DNA of 64,000 nucleotides, taken from positions 12,748,243-12,812,242 of the forward strand of contig OX419761.1 in NCBI GenBank assembly GCA_948567375.1. The letters are read 5' to 3'. Below, piece by piece: positions 24,454-36,785 of the stretch. Below the pieces are notes generated by a model. That model was not told the DNA's origin. It did not search any database and saw nothing but the letters and a program-made list of their open reading frames with translations. The position numbers were made by a program, and so were the translations under genes. The DNA comes from Lunularia cruciata. Its lineage: Eukaryota; Streptophyta; Marchantiopsida; Lunulariales; Lunulariaceae. Each line of letters begins with the position of its first letter. The stretch's first letter is position 1.

Positions 24454-24537
24454 GCTAGCTTGCCCAAGTGGTCTATGAGGGACGACTGAAGATCGCCTGT
24501 ACACCAATTCGCGTGGGTTCAAACCCCACAGCTAGCA
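24454..24537 (+). tRNA. Class-II tRNA-like gene, Leu-like body, anticodon loop reads GAA
   Basis: An 84-nt stretch folds like a tRNA. The acceptor stem is a perfect 7 bp (GCTAGCT with AGCTAGC) followed by a single A. The A-box-like TTGCCCAAGTGGTC and the B-box GGTTCAAACCC fit plant pol III promoters. The T-arm GTGGG-TTCAAAC-CCCAC is perfect. The variable region is long (about 15 nt), as in Leu or Ser tRNAs, and the D- and T-arms resemble tRNA-Leu. The anticodon loop CTGAAGA would place GAA (Phe) at 34-36, on a stem with one mismatch. The identity is thus contradictory: it may be a decayed tRNA-Leu, a novel isoacceptor or the head of a tRNA-derived SINE. No CCA is encoded, as expected for a nuclear gene. 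Confidence 0.5.
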
Positions 24538-24551
24538 CAACGTTTAGACTT

Positions 24552-24995
24552 CCACAACCTTACAAGTGATAGAATATTATTTTAGTTTATCTTTAGTACT
24601 TTAGCACAAAGATACCAAGGTTAATTAACTGAGTCTCAAGATTAGTTAACTGATTGTCATGTTATATTTAGCACCCACATCAAAGGTTAATTAGTTGAGT
24701 CTCAAAATTAGTTAATTGATTCTCATATTATACTTTAGCACTCAAATCCACGGTTAATTAATTCAGTCCACAACCTTTCACCGTGATTGTATAGTATTTT
24801 AGTTTACGTTTAGTACTTTGGCGCACTGATCCCAAGGTTAATTGGATCTCAAGATTAGTTAAATGATTGTCATGTTATATTTAGCACCCAAATCCAAAGT
24901 TAATTAGTTGAGTCTCATAATTGGTTAATTGATTCTTATATTATACTTTAGCACCCAAGTCATAAGATTAATTAATTGAGTCTCAAATTATGGTG
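24552..24995. repeat. Two-level tandem repeat (2 x ~217 bp, each with ~66-bp subunits)
   Basis: CCACAACCTT at 24,552 recurs at 24,768, giving a 216-217-bp unit. Inside each unit, GGTTAATTA...GAGTCTCA...TTAGCAC subunits recur about every 66 bp (starts near 24,620, 24,686 and 24,753; then 24,837, 24,900 and 24,967). Alternate subunits resemble each other more than neighbours do, so the array grew first by 66-bp and then by 217-bp duplication. Confidence 0.85.
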
Positions 24996-25055
24996 GACTT
25001 TCTAGAGCCAATGTGGAGTAATAAATTGTAATTTATTTTACTTAGATTTTTTCAC
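24978..25055. repeat. Dispersed ~75-bp repeat, copy 1
   Basis: GAGTCTC...TGGACTTTCT...GAGTAATAA...TTATTTTACTTAGA resembles 27,626-27,705 and 28,406-28,478. It continues directly from the tandem array. Confidence 0.6.
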
Positions 25056-25386
25056 TAATAATTTGGCATTATCATCTCCATTGCTTTATTGAGAGCATTG
25101 ATTGGCAATCCATTCAGTATGATTGCTCTACTACTAAGAGTAATCACACTAAAGCAGGCCTCCTAAAATGTGGCATTCTATTTTTAGATACCACATTTAG
25201 ATAATATAATATTTCATGGATGCCAAAATAAGAAGTGAATGTTTTGTTCAAAAATGCTTCACATACGTGTCATTGGAGGTGTTCTCATCGTTCCTAGCAT
25301 ACCATGTCACGTAAAACACCAATCTAGCTCCCTCATGCTCTTGAGTTTGGCTTCCTAGTCACCAATTGTGACACAAAGTCCCTTCA

Positions 25387-27190
25387 GTGATGTGTTGCTT
25401 TTGTGTGTGCTTCAAGTGCGCAAAACAGCTAGGGGCCAAATGCCAGACTAAGAACACCAAGTACTACTTGGTCCCTTCTCACAAGGGAAACATGAAAAAC
25501 ACAATAGCATTCAACACCTTGTTGAATGGGAGAAATACAAAAAAGCTAGAAAGAAAGAAAAAATGGAGCTTTACAAAACAATGAAATTTGTTTGATTGAT
25601 TATTTCATCCGCACAAGTAGAAATATCCTTGAATTCATTGTGGATCAAAGATTGTGGAAGACATCTTTGCAAAACTATTTTTTTGTCCTAACAATGACTT
25701 GGACGCGTTGTCCCTAGAGAAATCTATGGTGCTTTTCAAGAAAGTGCACAACACCACGACCTCATATTGCATCATTGTAAAAAATGTGAAACAGTTCAAA
25801 CTCACCTTCAATCACACTTCAATTGGTTTGTCATTTCATCAAGCATCCGCTATTATTGATCAACACAAAGAAACATTTGGGAATGCAAATTTGGTGGGCC
25901 TCAATGATCACATTGTCAGCCGATATGTCCGCATGGGTGTAGACATCAATCTTCAATTCATTTTAGACATCCTAAGCTCTCCTCGTGTGTGGTCATTTAT
26001 TGATCAACACAAAGAAATATTTGGGAATGCAAATTTGGTGTGCCCCAATGATCACACTGTCAGCCAGTATGTCCACATGGGTGTCCCCATCAATCTTCAA
26101 TGCATTTTAGACATCCTAAGCTCTCCTTGTGTGTGGTCATTTGTGCTTGATGTTGATAGCTCCACGTATTGATTTGTGTCATACCTTGACATCCAAATCA
26201 ACATTTGTCCCAATGGCTCCCTAAAGAATCTTCACCTAATTGCAATGTCCTTTTATGATTGTCATACAACAAATAATATTGTTGCCATGATTTTTTTAAT
26301 TCTAGATGTACTATATGTACATTGGAAATCTAAGATTATTGCTTTTAGTATTGATAGCAAGAACATGATGATTGGGTGACACATTGGTATAGTAATACAA
26401 ATTGATCATGAGTGTGAGACCAATCTCATGTAAATCTAGTGTGTGCCTTATTTGATTGATCTTATCATGAAGGAAGTTAGTCATTCCTTGGATGACGGAT
26501 TGTTCTATAAGACCGCATACAATTTTAGTGTTCAACTATATTGCCAATAAAACTTGCAGCTAGAAATAAGCAATACTTGCCCTATTGATAGGTTCATCTT
26601 GAGCACATGTTATCTTGGATGCTCAAACATCACTGTCAATTGATGATTTGGATTGATGAGGAAAAACCGACTTTTGCACCAAATGGCTCATGGTGGCTGA
26701 TGACAATGAGGGTTTGGCCATTACTCAAACTTGTCAATGTCACCTTGGTAATCTTGCAATCTCTTGATATCATTCTCTCATAGCAAACATCAAAGATCAA
26801 GAATCTAGTCGGCTATTTGGCGGGCACAATGAATATGGATTTGGTGTGTACTAACAATGCATTCAAGGACATGGACAATTTAGAATTCATTGTTGTGGAT
26901 CACTAGCAGGTAAAAAGTTGAGGATGTCTTGCACAAGAGGGAACTCGGCTCCAAGCTCCTCATTAATAGCAAGATCATACAATGTTCTTCAATATAGGAT
27001 GAGATGATTTGAAGGACACTTTAAGCATTTTCAAATGTTCTATGGTGTATGGGCAAATGCTTTTGCAAACACAACAAGTGTTGAGTCAAATTTTAGCATT
27101 TTGAAATGGGAAAAAGATAAATTTTGACAATCAATGATGAACTTGATGCTAGAGAGCATCTTTCAAGCCTAGCAACACCCTATTGTGATG
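25387..27190 (+). mobile_element. Decayed hAT-like DNA transposon (transposase relic)
   Basis: Similarity to hAT/BED-type transposases is spread over about 1.8 kb on the plus strand. It starts with a Cys-containing, BED-like N-terminus (CVCFKCAKQL...KCQTKNTKYYLVPS). A 172-codon frame follows (25,654-26,172). Then come decayed stretches that retain catalytic-core features (ISIDSKN-like at about 26,345, then VCLI/DLIMKEV at about 26,450). The C-terminal dimerisation-like region SVESNFSILKWEKDKF lies at about 27,080. Several in-frame stops separate these, for example after 26,379 and in 26,430-26,660. Terminal inverted repeats and target duplication were not found by eye. It is surely non-autonomous now. 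Confidence 0.65.
25855..26142. repeat. In-frame 144-bp tandem duplication inside the hAT-like frame
   Basis: ATTGATCAACACAAAGAAA begins at 25,855 and again at 25,999. Each copy encodes about 48 residues (IDQHKE...FGNANLV...VWSF). The duplication keeps the frame and differs at about a dozen bases between copies. Confidence 0.85.
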
Positions 27191-27625
27191 GGAATTTTTG
27201 TTTTGACTAGGTTTGATTATGGCTAGAGCCCAATAGCAACTCATATTTTTTCAGCTTAAGTCACAAAAATTGATAAAATTCAAGGCAATTTGCTACTTTT
27301 CATATATTACCAACTTTGAAGATTCTTGGACGCCAAATTTAAGCTTAAAGTGGTAAAATTTTCATTTTCCATATCTTAGGAGGCCTACTTGACAAAAGTG
27401 ATGCTTCTTCATATGCTCTAGTAATTGCTAGACCTTATGATTTGGATAGTTCAGATATCTTAGGTGCAATAGAGCAGATTTCTCACATTGATACTATCAT
27501 GGCCTAGCCTCATTTGACCTTGTTTGTCTCTCCCTTCACAACTTGATGAGGTCTTCCCATCAAGTATGGGGATACTTCCTCCTTCTTGTGTTCTACACGG
27601 TTTTCTCATTGCAATGACTTATAAT

Positions 27626-27705
27626 GAATCTCATGTTATTGTTGACTTTCTCCTACCAAAGCAAAGTAATAAACTTTAGTTTATTTGACTAAGATTTTCT
27701 AATAG
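27626..27705. repeat. Dispersed ~75-bp repeat, copy 2
   Basis: GAATCTC...TTGACTTTCTCC...AAGTAATAAAC...TTATTTGACTAAGA lies right of the hAT-like relic. Confidence 0.65.
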
Positions 27706-28405
27706 CAATACGTCATTGCAATGATTTGCAATGCAATCTTGGGATTTGTATGCTAAAATAATAATTGTATACCAAAATACTCCTCACCATTAAATAACTC
27801 ACCATGAATGGCAAATTCTCTTAGAGATCAAGAGATTAATTCAACTCATTAGCTCATCAGCTATTCCTTGAGTATGAGCTCTTTAAGGACTCTTTGCTAA
27901 GAGCTGATGTACAATGGCTGGAATCAAAGTGCCTAAGAAACTTATCAAATTTTCAAATAAACTTACCATATGTAATCTTGGAGCTAACAAAGGACTAATT
28001 TTAGGTGTCGGTTGAGAAAAAGTTCCCAAGAATTAAATATCCAGTCATGTTTACTTATGTGAGAACAAGAGACTCCTATAAATTCTCAAATATTATCTTC
28101 AATTACCGGTTTATGATAATGAGATCTTCAATAACAATTATTACCTCCTTAAGAGGACTATTATAGAGTTGCTAGTTTTAGAAAGAGGAGTAGAGGATTG
28201 GTGATGAATTTCAGTAGATTGAAAAGAGAGTTCATTATTATAGTGGACTTTATATCCACTTATGTTAGACTAGAAATTTGCAAAAATATAATCCTAAATA
28301 TGACCTACAATTCCAAGTTTATTACAATGAGATTTTCTTCAACAATTAGTATCTACTTAAAAGAATTGTTACTAGAATTATTGGGTTTAAAAAGAGGAGT
28401 TAATC

Positions 28406-28478
28406 GAGTCTCGTATTATTGTGGACTTTCTCCAACCAAAGTAGAGTAATAATCTTCAATTTATTTTGACTTAGATCT
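28406..28478. repeat. Dispersed ~75-bp repeat, copy 3
   Basis: GAGTCTC...TGGACTTTCTCC...GAGTAATAATC...TTATTTTGACTTAGA; closest to copy 2. Confidence 0.65.
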
Positions 28479-28522
28479 TTGGCTATCAATATGTCATTTT
28501 CCACTTGTTAAGATGCACAAAT

Positions 28523-28523
28523 A

Positions 28524-28562
<39 letters not shown>
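28523..28562. repeat. (AAT)n microsatellite
   Basis: About 13 AAT/ATA units in a row. Confidence 0.95.
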
Positions 28563-28829
28563 CAATATCATCATGAAACTAGAGCAAAGTAGAGCAATCT
28601 ATAGTTATATTTGTGTATATTACTAAATTTTAGTTTTTCTAAGTTCTACAAGATAACCTATTGAGATAAAATTTAACCAGTGTAAAATGTAACAAATCAC
28701 CCCACTTGAATGAATCCCCTTTGGCTTGGACCCTTAACTAAGTTCTTAAGTAAAAAAAATCATTTAAGGCACTATTGTACATTATATATTGCTTGATGAA
28801 CAGATTTTCCATCAGGTTCCTTTATTGGC

Positions 28830-30183
28830 CGGCTGGTTGATCAAGGTTGCACCCGGGAAGTATCTACTATGGCGACTTGCAGCCCATTTCTTGACAAAAG
28901 TGGAAAGGAAAACTACATTACCTTGGGCTCAATAAACAAATAGTGAAGAATGAATATCCCTTGCCTTGAATTGATGACTTGCTTTATCAATTGAGTGGAT
29001 CAAGATGCTTCTCTAAGTTGGATCTTCAAAGTAACTATTGGCAAATCCCCATTGATAGGAAGGATGTACAAAATATTACCTTTTGCATAAGGTATGGGCA
29101 TTTTGAATGGAGAGTTTTATCTTTTGGGCTCACTAATGCTCCAACAATCTTCATGGATTAGATGCATTGGGTGTTGGACTGACTATTGGATTGGTATGTG
29201 GTGGTGTTCTTGGATGACATTTTGATCTATAGCAAGACAAAGGTAGATCACAAAAATCACATGTGGGAAGTCCTAAGATGACTAAGTCAATGAAAGTGTT
29301 ATTGCAAGAAGTCAAAGTGTGCCTTTTGGCACAAGAAGTTACCTTCTTGGGTCACAAGATCTCATCATAGGGGATAAAGATGGAAGAGAAGAAAATCAAA
29401 GCCATTGCAAATTGACCTACTCCAAAAGATACTACAAAAGTATGAGTATTTAATGGATTGGCACATTTTTATTGATGGTTCATCCATTACCGTGCTCATG
29501 TGACCACACCATTGACTGATCTTTTGGAGAAGAACTTGATGTTCCAATGGACCACCAAGCACAAAGAAGCATTTTGGAAGCTAAAGCATATGGTGTCTTC
29601 AAGATCTATTTTTCAATCAGATGATCCTCAACTACCTTGCATGGTTGATTTTGAAGCTTCTAACTTTGCAATTGGAGCTATGTTGTAGCAAGAATTCCAA
29701 ATGGGTTACATCTTATTGCCTTTTCATCTTGCCAACTAAATGTAGTAAAAAGGAACTACTCTATTTGAGATCAGGAACAACTAGCAATTGTATATGAAAC
29801 CAAGGTATGGAGGGATTATCTCTTGGAGAAACAAGTGATAATGAAAATTGATCACAAGCTCTTGTTGCAAACATCATATTTGGAACACATGAAGAGTCAA
29901 CATTATCAATGAGAGGAACAACAACAATTGTTTGACATTAAACTTGAGTACAAACCCGATTGATTCCATGTCATCCTTGATGCCCTATCATGATCACCTA
30001 ATTTAAATCTCTTCTTCTCATCATGGTAGCAATTACAATGGTGTCAATTGACTCGAAGTCTAAATCTAATTCAAGATAACTTTACAACAAGATCCCTTCT
30101 TTTAGATGGTACAAGGTCATCTTGCAACATGCAACAAGGAGTATAAAATCTTCTCCTTCAAGGAAGGCCTTCTATTCTATGAG
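28830..30183 (+). mobile_element. Old Ty3 (chromovirus-type) pol fragment
   Basis: Plus-strand remains of reverse transcriptase ([39 protein letters not shown]) and RNase H from the same broad family as the neighbouring elements but much more diverged. It is broken in many places (well over ten). It has no LTR on the left and is cut on the right by an inserted LTR at 30,184. Its divergence makes it one of the older layers of the nest. Confidence 0.85.
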
Positions 30184-30611
30184 TGTAAAAGACCGAATCC
30201 AAGGAGAGAAATAGGAGAATGGAAACTCACATTGGGACACACTTGAATGAGGGAAAACTCTGAATGCCTAGCATGAGCTTTGGCTTTGGTATTTATAGGT
30301 AGCATACAAGGCCCTTGAGAAGCTTCTCAAGAAGCTTCCTCAAGCCACTTTCTTAGAGTGCAAGCCAAGTTAACTAGGAAGCTTCTCAAGAAGCTTCCTT
30401 CTAGAAGCCGTCTACTTGGCGTGCAAGCTAAGCTAGTTGGAAGCTTCTAGAAGCTTCCTTCTAGAAGCTACTTACTTAAGGTGCAAGCTAAGCTGACCAG
30501 GAAGCTTCCCAAGAAGCTTCCTAGATACTTCCGGAATATTCTAGGCTAATTTGTCTTATATGCTACTTCGTGAGCCCGACTGACTTCGTCGCTAAACTCC
30601 ATATTGTTACA
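30184..30611 (-). repeat. LTR A (428 bp)
   Basis: Reads TGTAAAAGACC ... TGTTACA on the plus strand; the element is on the minus strand. It contains the GAAGCTTCTAGAAGCTTC array (30,440-30,457). Confidence 0.9.
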
Positions 30612-31565
30612 TATTCCCCTGCCGCTAGTTGGTGACGTCCTTGTTGCTAGTGAAGCTTCAAATTCCTTGATGGCCATCTGTGCATTGTGGAGGTGAGAAA
30701 GAGGTTCCTTGGTGGCATCATGAAGGGGATACCCTTTCCAAAGGACCTTGTACTCCGTATGTTGGCAACGGCCTCATTGAATATGGCGACGTGCAAGGAT
30801 ATGATCAACTTTGTACTCCTCATGATCATTGATAGGGACAAGAAGAGGGGGAGGTTGGACTCAAGAGGAAAAGGAAGAGGGGTTAGGAACAAAGGGTTTT
30901 GACTTGGAAACATGAAAGATAGGATGGATACGCATGTGACAAGGCAAGTCAAGTTGATAAGCAACAACAGAGACAATGTGGGTGATATCAAAGGGTCCTA
31001 TCCAATTAGGGGCAAGTTTACAAACTTGGGTATCAAGTGGGAGAGGGAGGTTACTAGAGGATAGCATGACTTTATCACCAACTGCAAAGGTGAGATCACG
31101 ACGATGGTGGTCCGCATATTTTTTTTGGCGATTCCGAGCAACAAGGAGGTGAGACTTGGCTTGTTGGAGAGATTGGGATAAAGTGGTCAAGAATGTGGAA
31201 GTATGAGGAACCTAAGAGGGAGGGGGAGCAAGAAGAGAATCTAGAACAAGTGGATCTTGGCCAAAATTGAGAAAGAAAGGAGAAAATCCGGTGCTTGCCT
31301 GTTTGGAATTGTTGTAGGCAAATTCGGCAGCTGCAAGACATTTATCCCAATTGGTATGGTCAACATTGACAAAGGCCCGCAACATATCCTCCATTGTACG
31401 ATTTGCACGTTCAGTTTGTCCATCAGTTTGAGGATGATAGGCCATGGACAAAGCAAGCTTGGTGCCGAGTATCTGGAAGAGTGCTTGCTAAAACTTCCCG
31501 ATAAATTGAGGATCACAATCGGAGATGAGTACGCATAGCATTCCATGATGCTTGAAGACATTGTC
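30184..31565 (-). mobile_element. Chromodomain Ty3 element fragment (LTR A plus 3' internal part)
   Basis: A 3' LTR (30,184-30,611) followed leftward-reading by the chromodomain/integrase C-terminal part of a minus-strand chromovirus (30,612-31,565). The insertion interrupts the older plus-strand fragment at 30,184. The internal part is itself cut by the next element at 31,566. Broken, with a few breaks in the piece that remains. LTR E (43,096-43,509) is similar and might be its partner, but the flanks do not form a matching target duplication. Confidence 0.8.
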
Positions 31566-31989
31566 TGTAAAAGACCGGAACCGAGGAGAGAAATAGGAGA
31601 ATGGAAATTCACATTGGGACACTTGAATGAGGGAAAAACTCCGAATGCCTAGCATGAGCTTCGGCCTTGGTATTTATAGGTATCATACAAGTCCCTTGAA
31701 GCTTCTCAAGAAGCTTCCTTGAGCCGCTTTCTTGGAGTGCAAGCCAAGTTAACTAGGAAGCTTCTCAAGAAGCTTCCTTCTAGAAGCCGCCTACTTGGCG
31801 TGCAAGCTAAGCTAGTTAGAAGCTTCTAGAAGCTTCCTTCTAGAAGCTACTTGCTTAGGGCGCAAGTTAACTAGTTAGGAAGCTTCCTAAGAAGCTTCTT
31901 AGATGCTTCTAGAATATTCTAGGCTATTTTGTCTTATTCTCTACTTCGTAAGCTCAACTAATTTCGTCACTAAACTCCATATTGTTACA
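31566..31989 (-). repeat. LTR B (424 bp), 3' LTR of the young element
   Basis: TGTAAAAGACC ... TTGTTACA. The five bases on its left are TTGTC; the right-hand partner is missing because LTR C is cut short. Confidence 0.93.
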
Positions 31990-32003
31990 TATTCCCTCGC
32001 CGC
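31990..32003 (-). promoter_or_regulatory. Polypurine tract
   Basis: On the minus strand GCGGCGAGGGAATA lies directly before the 3' LTR, in the place of a polypurine tract; other copies read GCGGGGGAATA. Confidence 0.7.
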
Positions 32004-35000
32004 TAGTTGGTGACGTCCTCGTCGCCAGTGAAGCTTCGAATTCCTTGATGGCCATCTGTGCATTCTGGAGGTGAGAAAGAGGTTCCCATGTAGCATCATG
32101 AAGGGGATACCCTTTCCAAAGGACCTTGTACTCCGTATGTTGGTGACGGCCTCGTTGAATATGGCGACGCGCAAGGATACGGTCAACTTCGTACTCCTCA
32201 TGATCATTGATAGGGACAGGAAGAGGGGGAGGTTGGACTCGAGAGGAAAAGGAAGAAGGGTTAGGAACAAAGGGTTTCAACTTGGAAATATGAAAGACAG
32301 GATGGATACGCATGTGACAAGGTAAGGCAAGACGATAAGCAACAGGAGAGATAATGTGGGTGATATCAAAGGGTCCTATCCAATTAGGAGCAAGTTTACG
32401 AACTTGGGTATCAAGTGGGAGAGGGAGGTTACTAGAGGATAGCATGACTTTATCACCAACTTCAAAGGTGAGATCACGACGATGATGGTCTGCATATTGT
32501 TTTTGGCGATTCTGAGCAACAAGGAGGTGAGATTTGGCTTGTTGGAGAGATTGGGATATAGTGGTCAAGAATGTAGAAGTATGAGGAACCTGAGAGGGAG
32601 GGGGAGCAAGAAGAGAATCTGGAACAAGTGGATCTTGGCCAAAATTGAGAAAGAAGGGAGAAAATCCAGTGCTTGCCTGTTTGGAATTGTTGTAGGCAAA
32701 TTCTGCAGCTGCAAGACATTCATCCTAGTTGGTATGGTGGACATTGACAAAGGCCCGCAACATATCCTCCAATGTTCGATTGGTGCGTTTGGTTTGTCCA
32801 TCAATTTGAGGATGATAGGCCGTGGACAAAGCAAGCTTGGTGCCGAGTATCTGGAAGAGTGCTTGCCAAAACTTCCCGGTAAATCGAGGATCACGGTCGG
32901 AGATGAGTACACGTGGCATCCCATGATGCTTGAAGACATTGTCGAAGTAGATTTGTGCTAAGGTTGGAGCATCCACGGTATCACAGGTTGGTGCCAAGTG
33001 GATTTGCTTACTAAGCTTATCCACAAACACCACAATTGCCGTGTGTCCTTGTTTTGTCGTTGGCAAGGATGTGATGAGATCCAAGCTCACATGCTCCCAA
33101 CGAGCGGATGGAATGGCGAGTGGTTGAAGGAGTCCACTCGGCTTCTGGTTGCTGGCCTTGTTCCGTTGGCAACTCTCACATGATCGGACAAAGTCTCGAA
33201 CATCTCGTGTCATGTTGGGCCACCACCATTGGCGTTGGAGGGTGCCCAAGGTCTTGTCCACTCCCATGTGACCAGCTATTGGCAAATCATGGGCTTCTTG
33301 AAGGCGCACAAGTCAAAGATCGCCTTTGGTTGGAACATAGATCTGGTCTGCATGGAATAAAAGGCCTTCCTTGAAGGAGAAGGTGTTGTACTCCTTGTCG
33401 CGTGCTGTTAGACGACCGTGTACCATTTGGAAGAAGGGATCTTACTGTAGGGCTAACCGAAACTCGTTTTGAATCTTGGGATCAATTGACACCGTTGTAA
33501 TTGCTGCCGTGATGAGAGGAAGAGACTTCAAATCAGGTCGTCGTGATAGAGCATCAGGGATGACATGGAACCGACCTGGTTTGTACTCAAGTTTGATGTC
33601 GAACAATTGGAGTTGCTCTTCCCATCGATGATGTCGACTCTTCATGTGCTCTAGGTGTAAGGTCTGCAACAATGGCTTGTGATCAGTTCGCATGATCACT
33701 TGTTTCCCCAAGAGATAATGCCTCCATACCTTGGTGGCATATACCATTGCAAGTTGTTCCCGATCCCAAGCAGAGTAATTTCTTTCCGCTGTATTTAGTC
33801 GACGAGACACAAAGGCAATTGGATGTAGTCCATCTGGAAATTCTTGTTGCAACACAGCTCCAATTGCCAAGTTAGAAGCATCAAAATCAACCACACAAGG
33901 TAGTTGAGGATCATATGGTTGAAGAATAGATCTTGAAGACACCATATGCTTTAACTTCTTGAATGCTTCTTCATGCTTGGTGGTCCACTGGAAGCTCGAG
34001 TTCTTTCCCAAGAGGTCAGTCAATGGTGCAGCCACGTGAGCATAATAGTGGATGAACCGTCGATAAAAACTGGCCAGTCCATTGAATGCTCGTACTTCTG
34101 TAGCATCCTTCTGGGTAGGCCAATCAGTAATGGCCTTGATCTTCTCTTCTTCCATCTTGATCCCCTCTGATGAGATCTTATGACCCAAGAAGGTAACCTC
34201 CTTCTGCCAAAAAGCACACTTTGACTTCTTGCAGTAAAATTTCCACTGTCGTAGTCGTCTTAGGACTTCTCGCACATGATTCACATGTTCTGCCTCTGTC
34301 CTGCTATAGATTAAGATATCATCTAAGAACACCACCACAGACCGATCTAATAGTCCCTCCAACACTCGATGCATCTGATCCATGAAGACTGCTGGAGCAT
34401 TAGTGAGTCCAAAAGGTAGAACTCTCCACTCAAAATGTCCATACCTTGTGCGAAAAGCAGTCTTTTGCACATCCTCTCCTTCAATAGGAATTTGCCAATA
34501 GCCGCTACGAAGATCCAGCTTGGAAAAGTAGCGTGCTCCACTTAGTTGATCAAGCAGGTCATCGATCCGAGGCAAGGGATATGCATTCTTCACGGTTTGC
34601 TTATTGAGCCCACGGTAATCAATACAGAAACAAAGTCCTCCATCCTTCTTTGGAACAATAGTACCGGTGCTCCCCACGAAGAGGTACTATGTCGTATGAA
34701 ATCCTTCTCCAACAACTCTGTAAGTGTTGTTTGCAACTCCTCCAACTCCTTTGGTGAGAGCCGATAGATTGGTCTACTCACTGGAGTACTCCCTGGCAAT
34801 AACTCGATCTTGAAGGGCATACCTCGATCGGAGGGTAATCCCTTTGGCAGATCATCCGGAAACACATCTGCAAACTCCTGAACTATCCGATCAACCATTG
34901 CTTGATGCGGCACTTGGCCCTCCTCAGATTGTTCTTGTGCAATCGGCTTGATCCACACCGCGAATACAGACTTATCGTCCTCCAAAGCTTGCTCTATGGC

Positions 35001-36769
35001 TGCTTCATTCACAAACTTCCCTTCTAGGGACTCATCTCTCTTCCAAGCTTGCTCCATGGTTGCCTTCCTGGCAAACTTCCCATCTTGGGACTCATCTCCC
35101 TTCCAGATTCGCTCTATGGCTACCTTCTCGACAAACTTCCCATCTTGGGACTGACTATTCTTAGGTGTCTTACTCAGAGGTGCCAGACAACCTAATCGAA
35201 AATTCCTACCTTGGTGTTGTACTTGAATTTGGTGTCGGGTCCAATCAAATTGAACCTTATGACATTCAAGCCAAGGTAGACCTAGAATGATATCATAATG
35301 TAGAGGTGCCACTACGAACCTCATACACTCCAAATACTCCTTCCCAATCTTGAAGGTAACAGGATGCAAGGTGCGGAATGCAAAACCCTTTCTACCATCC
35401 GCCATCATCAAACTACTTCCAATCACTGGCCTGATAGGAATACCCAATTCCTTTGCCACTTGCATAGACATGCAATTCTCTGAACTTCCAGAATCAACCA
35501 AAATTCTACAACCCCGATTAGATATCATACCTTGCAAGTGAAGCAAACTTGCATAGGTCGAGCCTTCAATCCCATTGGAACTAATCAAACTCCCAGTAGG
35601 CGGCTCGAAATCTCCTACTGGGATTCCTCGTTTCCCGGATCATTCCGCTCCACAACCTCCACTTGGGCAACTTGTCGAGGTTGTCCATTCTTGAGTGGAC
35701 ATTCAGCAATGCGATGCCCCAACTGGCGACAATAAAAGCAACCTCCATTTTGTCATAATCTTTCTCTATCTGCTATGCCAAGTGGTCTTCACTGGATAGC
35801 ATCAATCTCCATTGGTACCGGTTCTTCCACTCGTGGTACGGGTAGGTTTTGTGTAGGTCGAGGTCGAGACCAAGTTGTTGCAACTAAGGAATCAAAACGC
35901 TCAGCCAATTGCATGGCTTCTTCTACATTCTGTGGCTCTCGCATGGTCACCTCCAATCTGGTTCGTGACTTCAATCCTCGCACAAATCGATCCAGAACTT
36001 CACCTTCTTGGATATCTGGAATTTGCATGATGATATTCTGAAATTGTGTGATGTAGCTTCTCACCGAACCAATCTGCCTCAACTCCGCCAATTTATCTCG
36101 TGCAGCTCGGGTGGCATTTATAGTCTGAAATCGACCAAGTATTGCATCCTTGAATTCTGCCCATGTCAAAATTGGTGTAACAATTTGTCGTTCAGCTCTT
36201 TCTACTCGGAATCGCCACCAAAGTTTTGCCACGCCATCCAACTGGCTAGAAGCCAAGAGAATTTGTTTCCGCTCGTCTTGAAGATTGGTGGCTTCAAAGT
36301 AACGTTCACAGTCAAACACAAAATTTTCCACTGTGCCTGGAACATTCTTGCCTTCAAACACCTTGGGTTTCGGAAATCAAATGCGATCTTCTCCATCTCG
36401 AACTGGCGCTCTGTCTATCTGTTCTCGTCGTTGCTGGTCTCGTTCATCCAACAATCGAGTAAGATGCTCGATTTGTTGTTGCATTGCAAGGATAACATCC
36501 GGTATTGCGGCCATTGCTACTACCCTAATCCACTACCCTCAATTTATCTAGTTGATTAACACATAGATACAACACGTCCACCGTTCTCCATAAGTCACAA
36601 CTGGAAGTATCAAGGGTTCCTCTAACACGGTGATCATATGTAGAAAATCCTGCCCAAAGCGTGAGGTGATGAACTGTGTGAAACGATGCTTTGGTAATAT
36701 CTAGACATGAAAGTCCCAATGGTTTGGCGGAAGTGGATTTGGTGGTCCATAAATTCCATCCATCCCATT

Positions 36770-36785
36770 CCTGCTCTGATACCAA
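36770..36785 (-). promoter_or_regulatory. Primer binding site, initiator tRNA-Met type
   Basis: On the minus strand TTGGTATCAGAGCAGG follows the 5' LTR directly. TGGTATCAGAGC is the standard plant initiator-tRNA-Met primer site. Confidence 0.9.

Larger units (their letters stand above)
27191..28829. other. AT-rich stretch without a gene
   Basis: No coding signal. It contains two further copies of the 75-bp dispersed repeat and an (AAT)n tract. Short frames such as 28,198-28,449 match nothing recognisable. Confidence 0.6.

Noticed and set aside
30184-30620. AAGCTTC-rich stretches as CRISPR-like or satellite arrays
   Set aside because: They lie at fixed places inside each LTR and are short palindromes of GAA/TTC units, not spacer-repeat structure.
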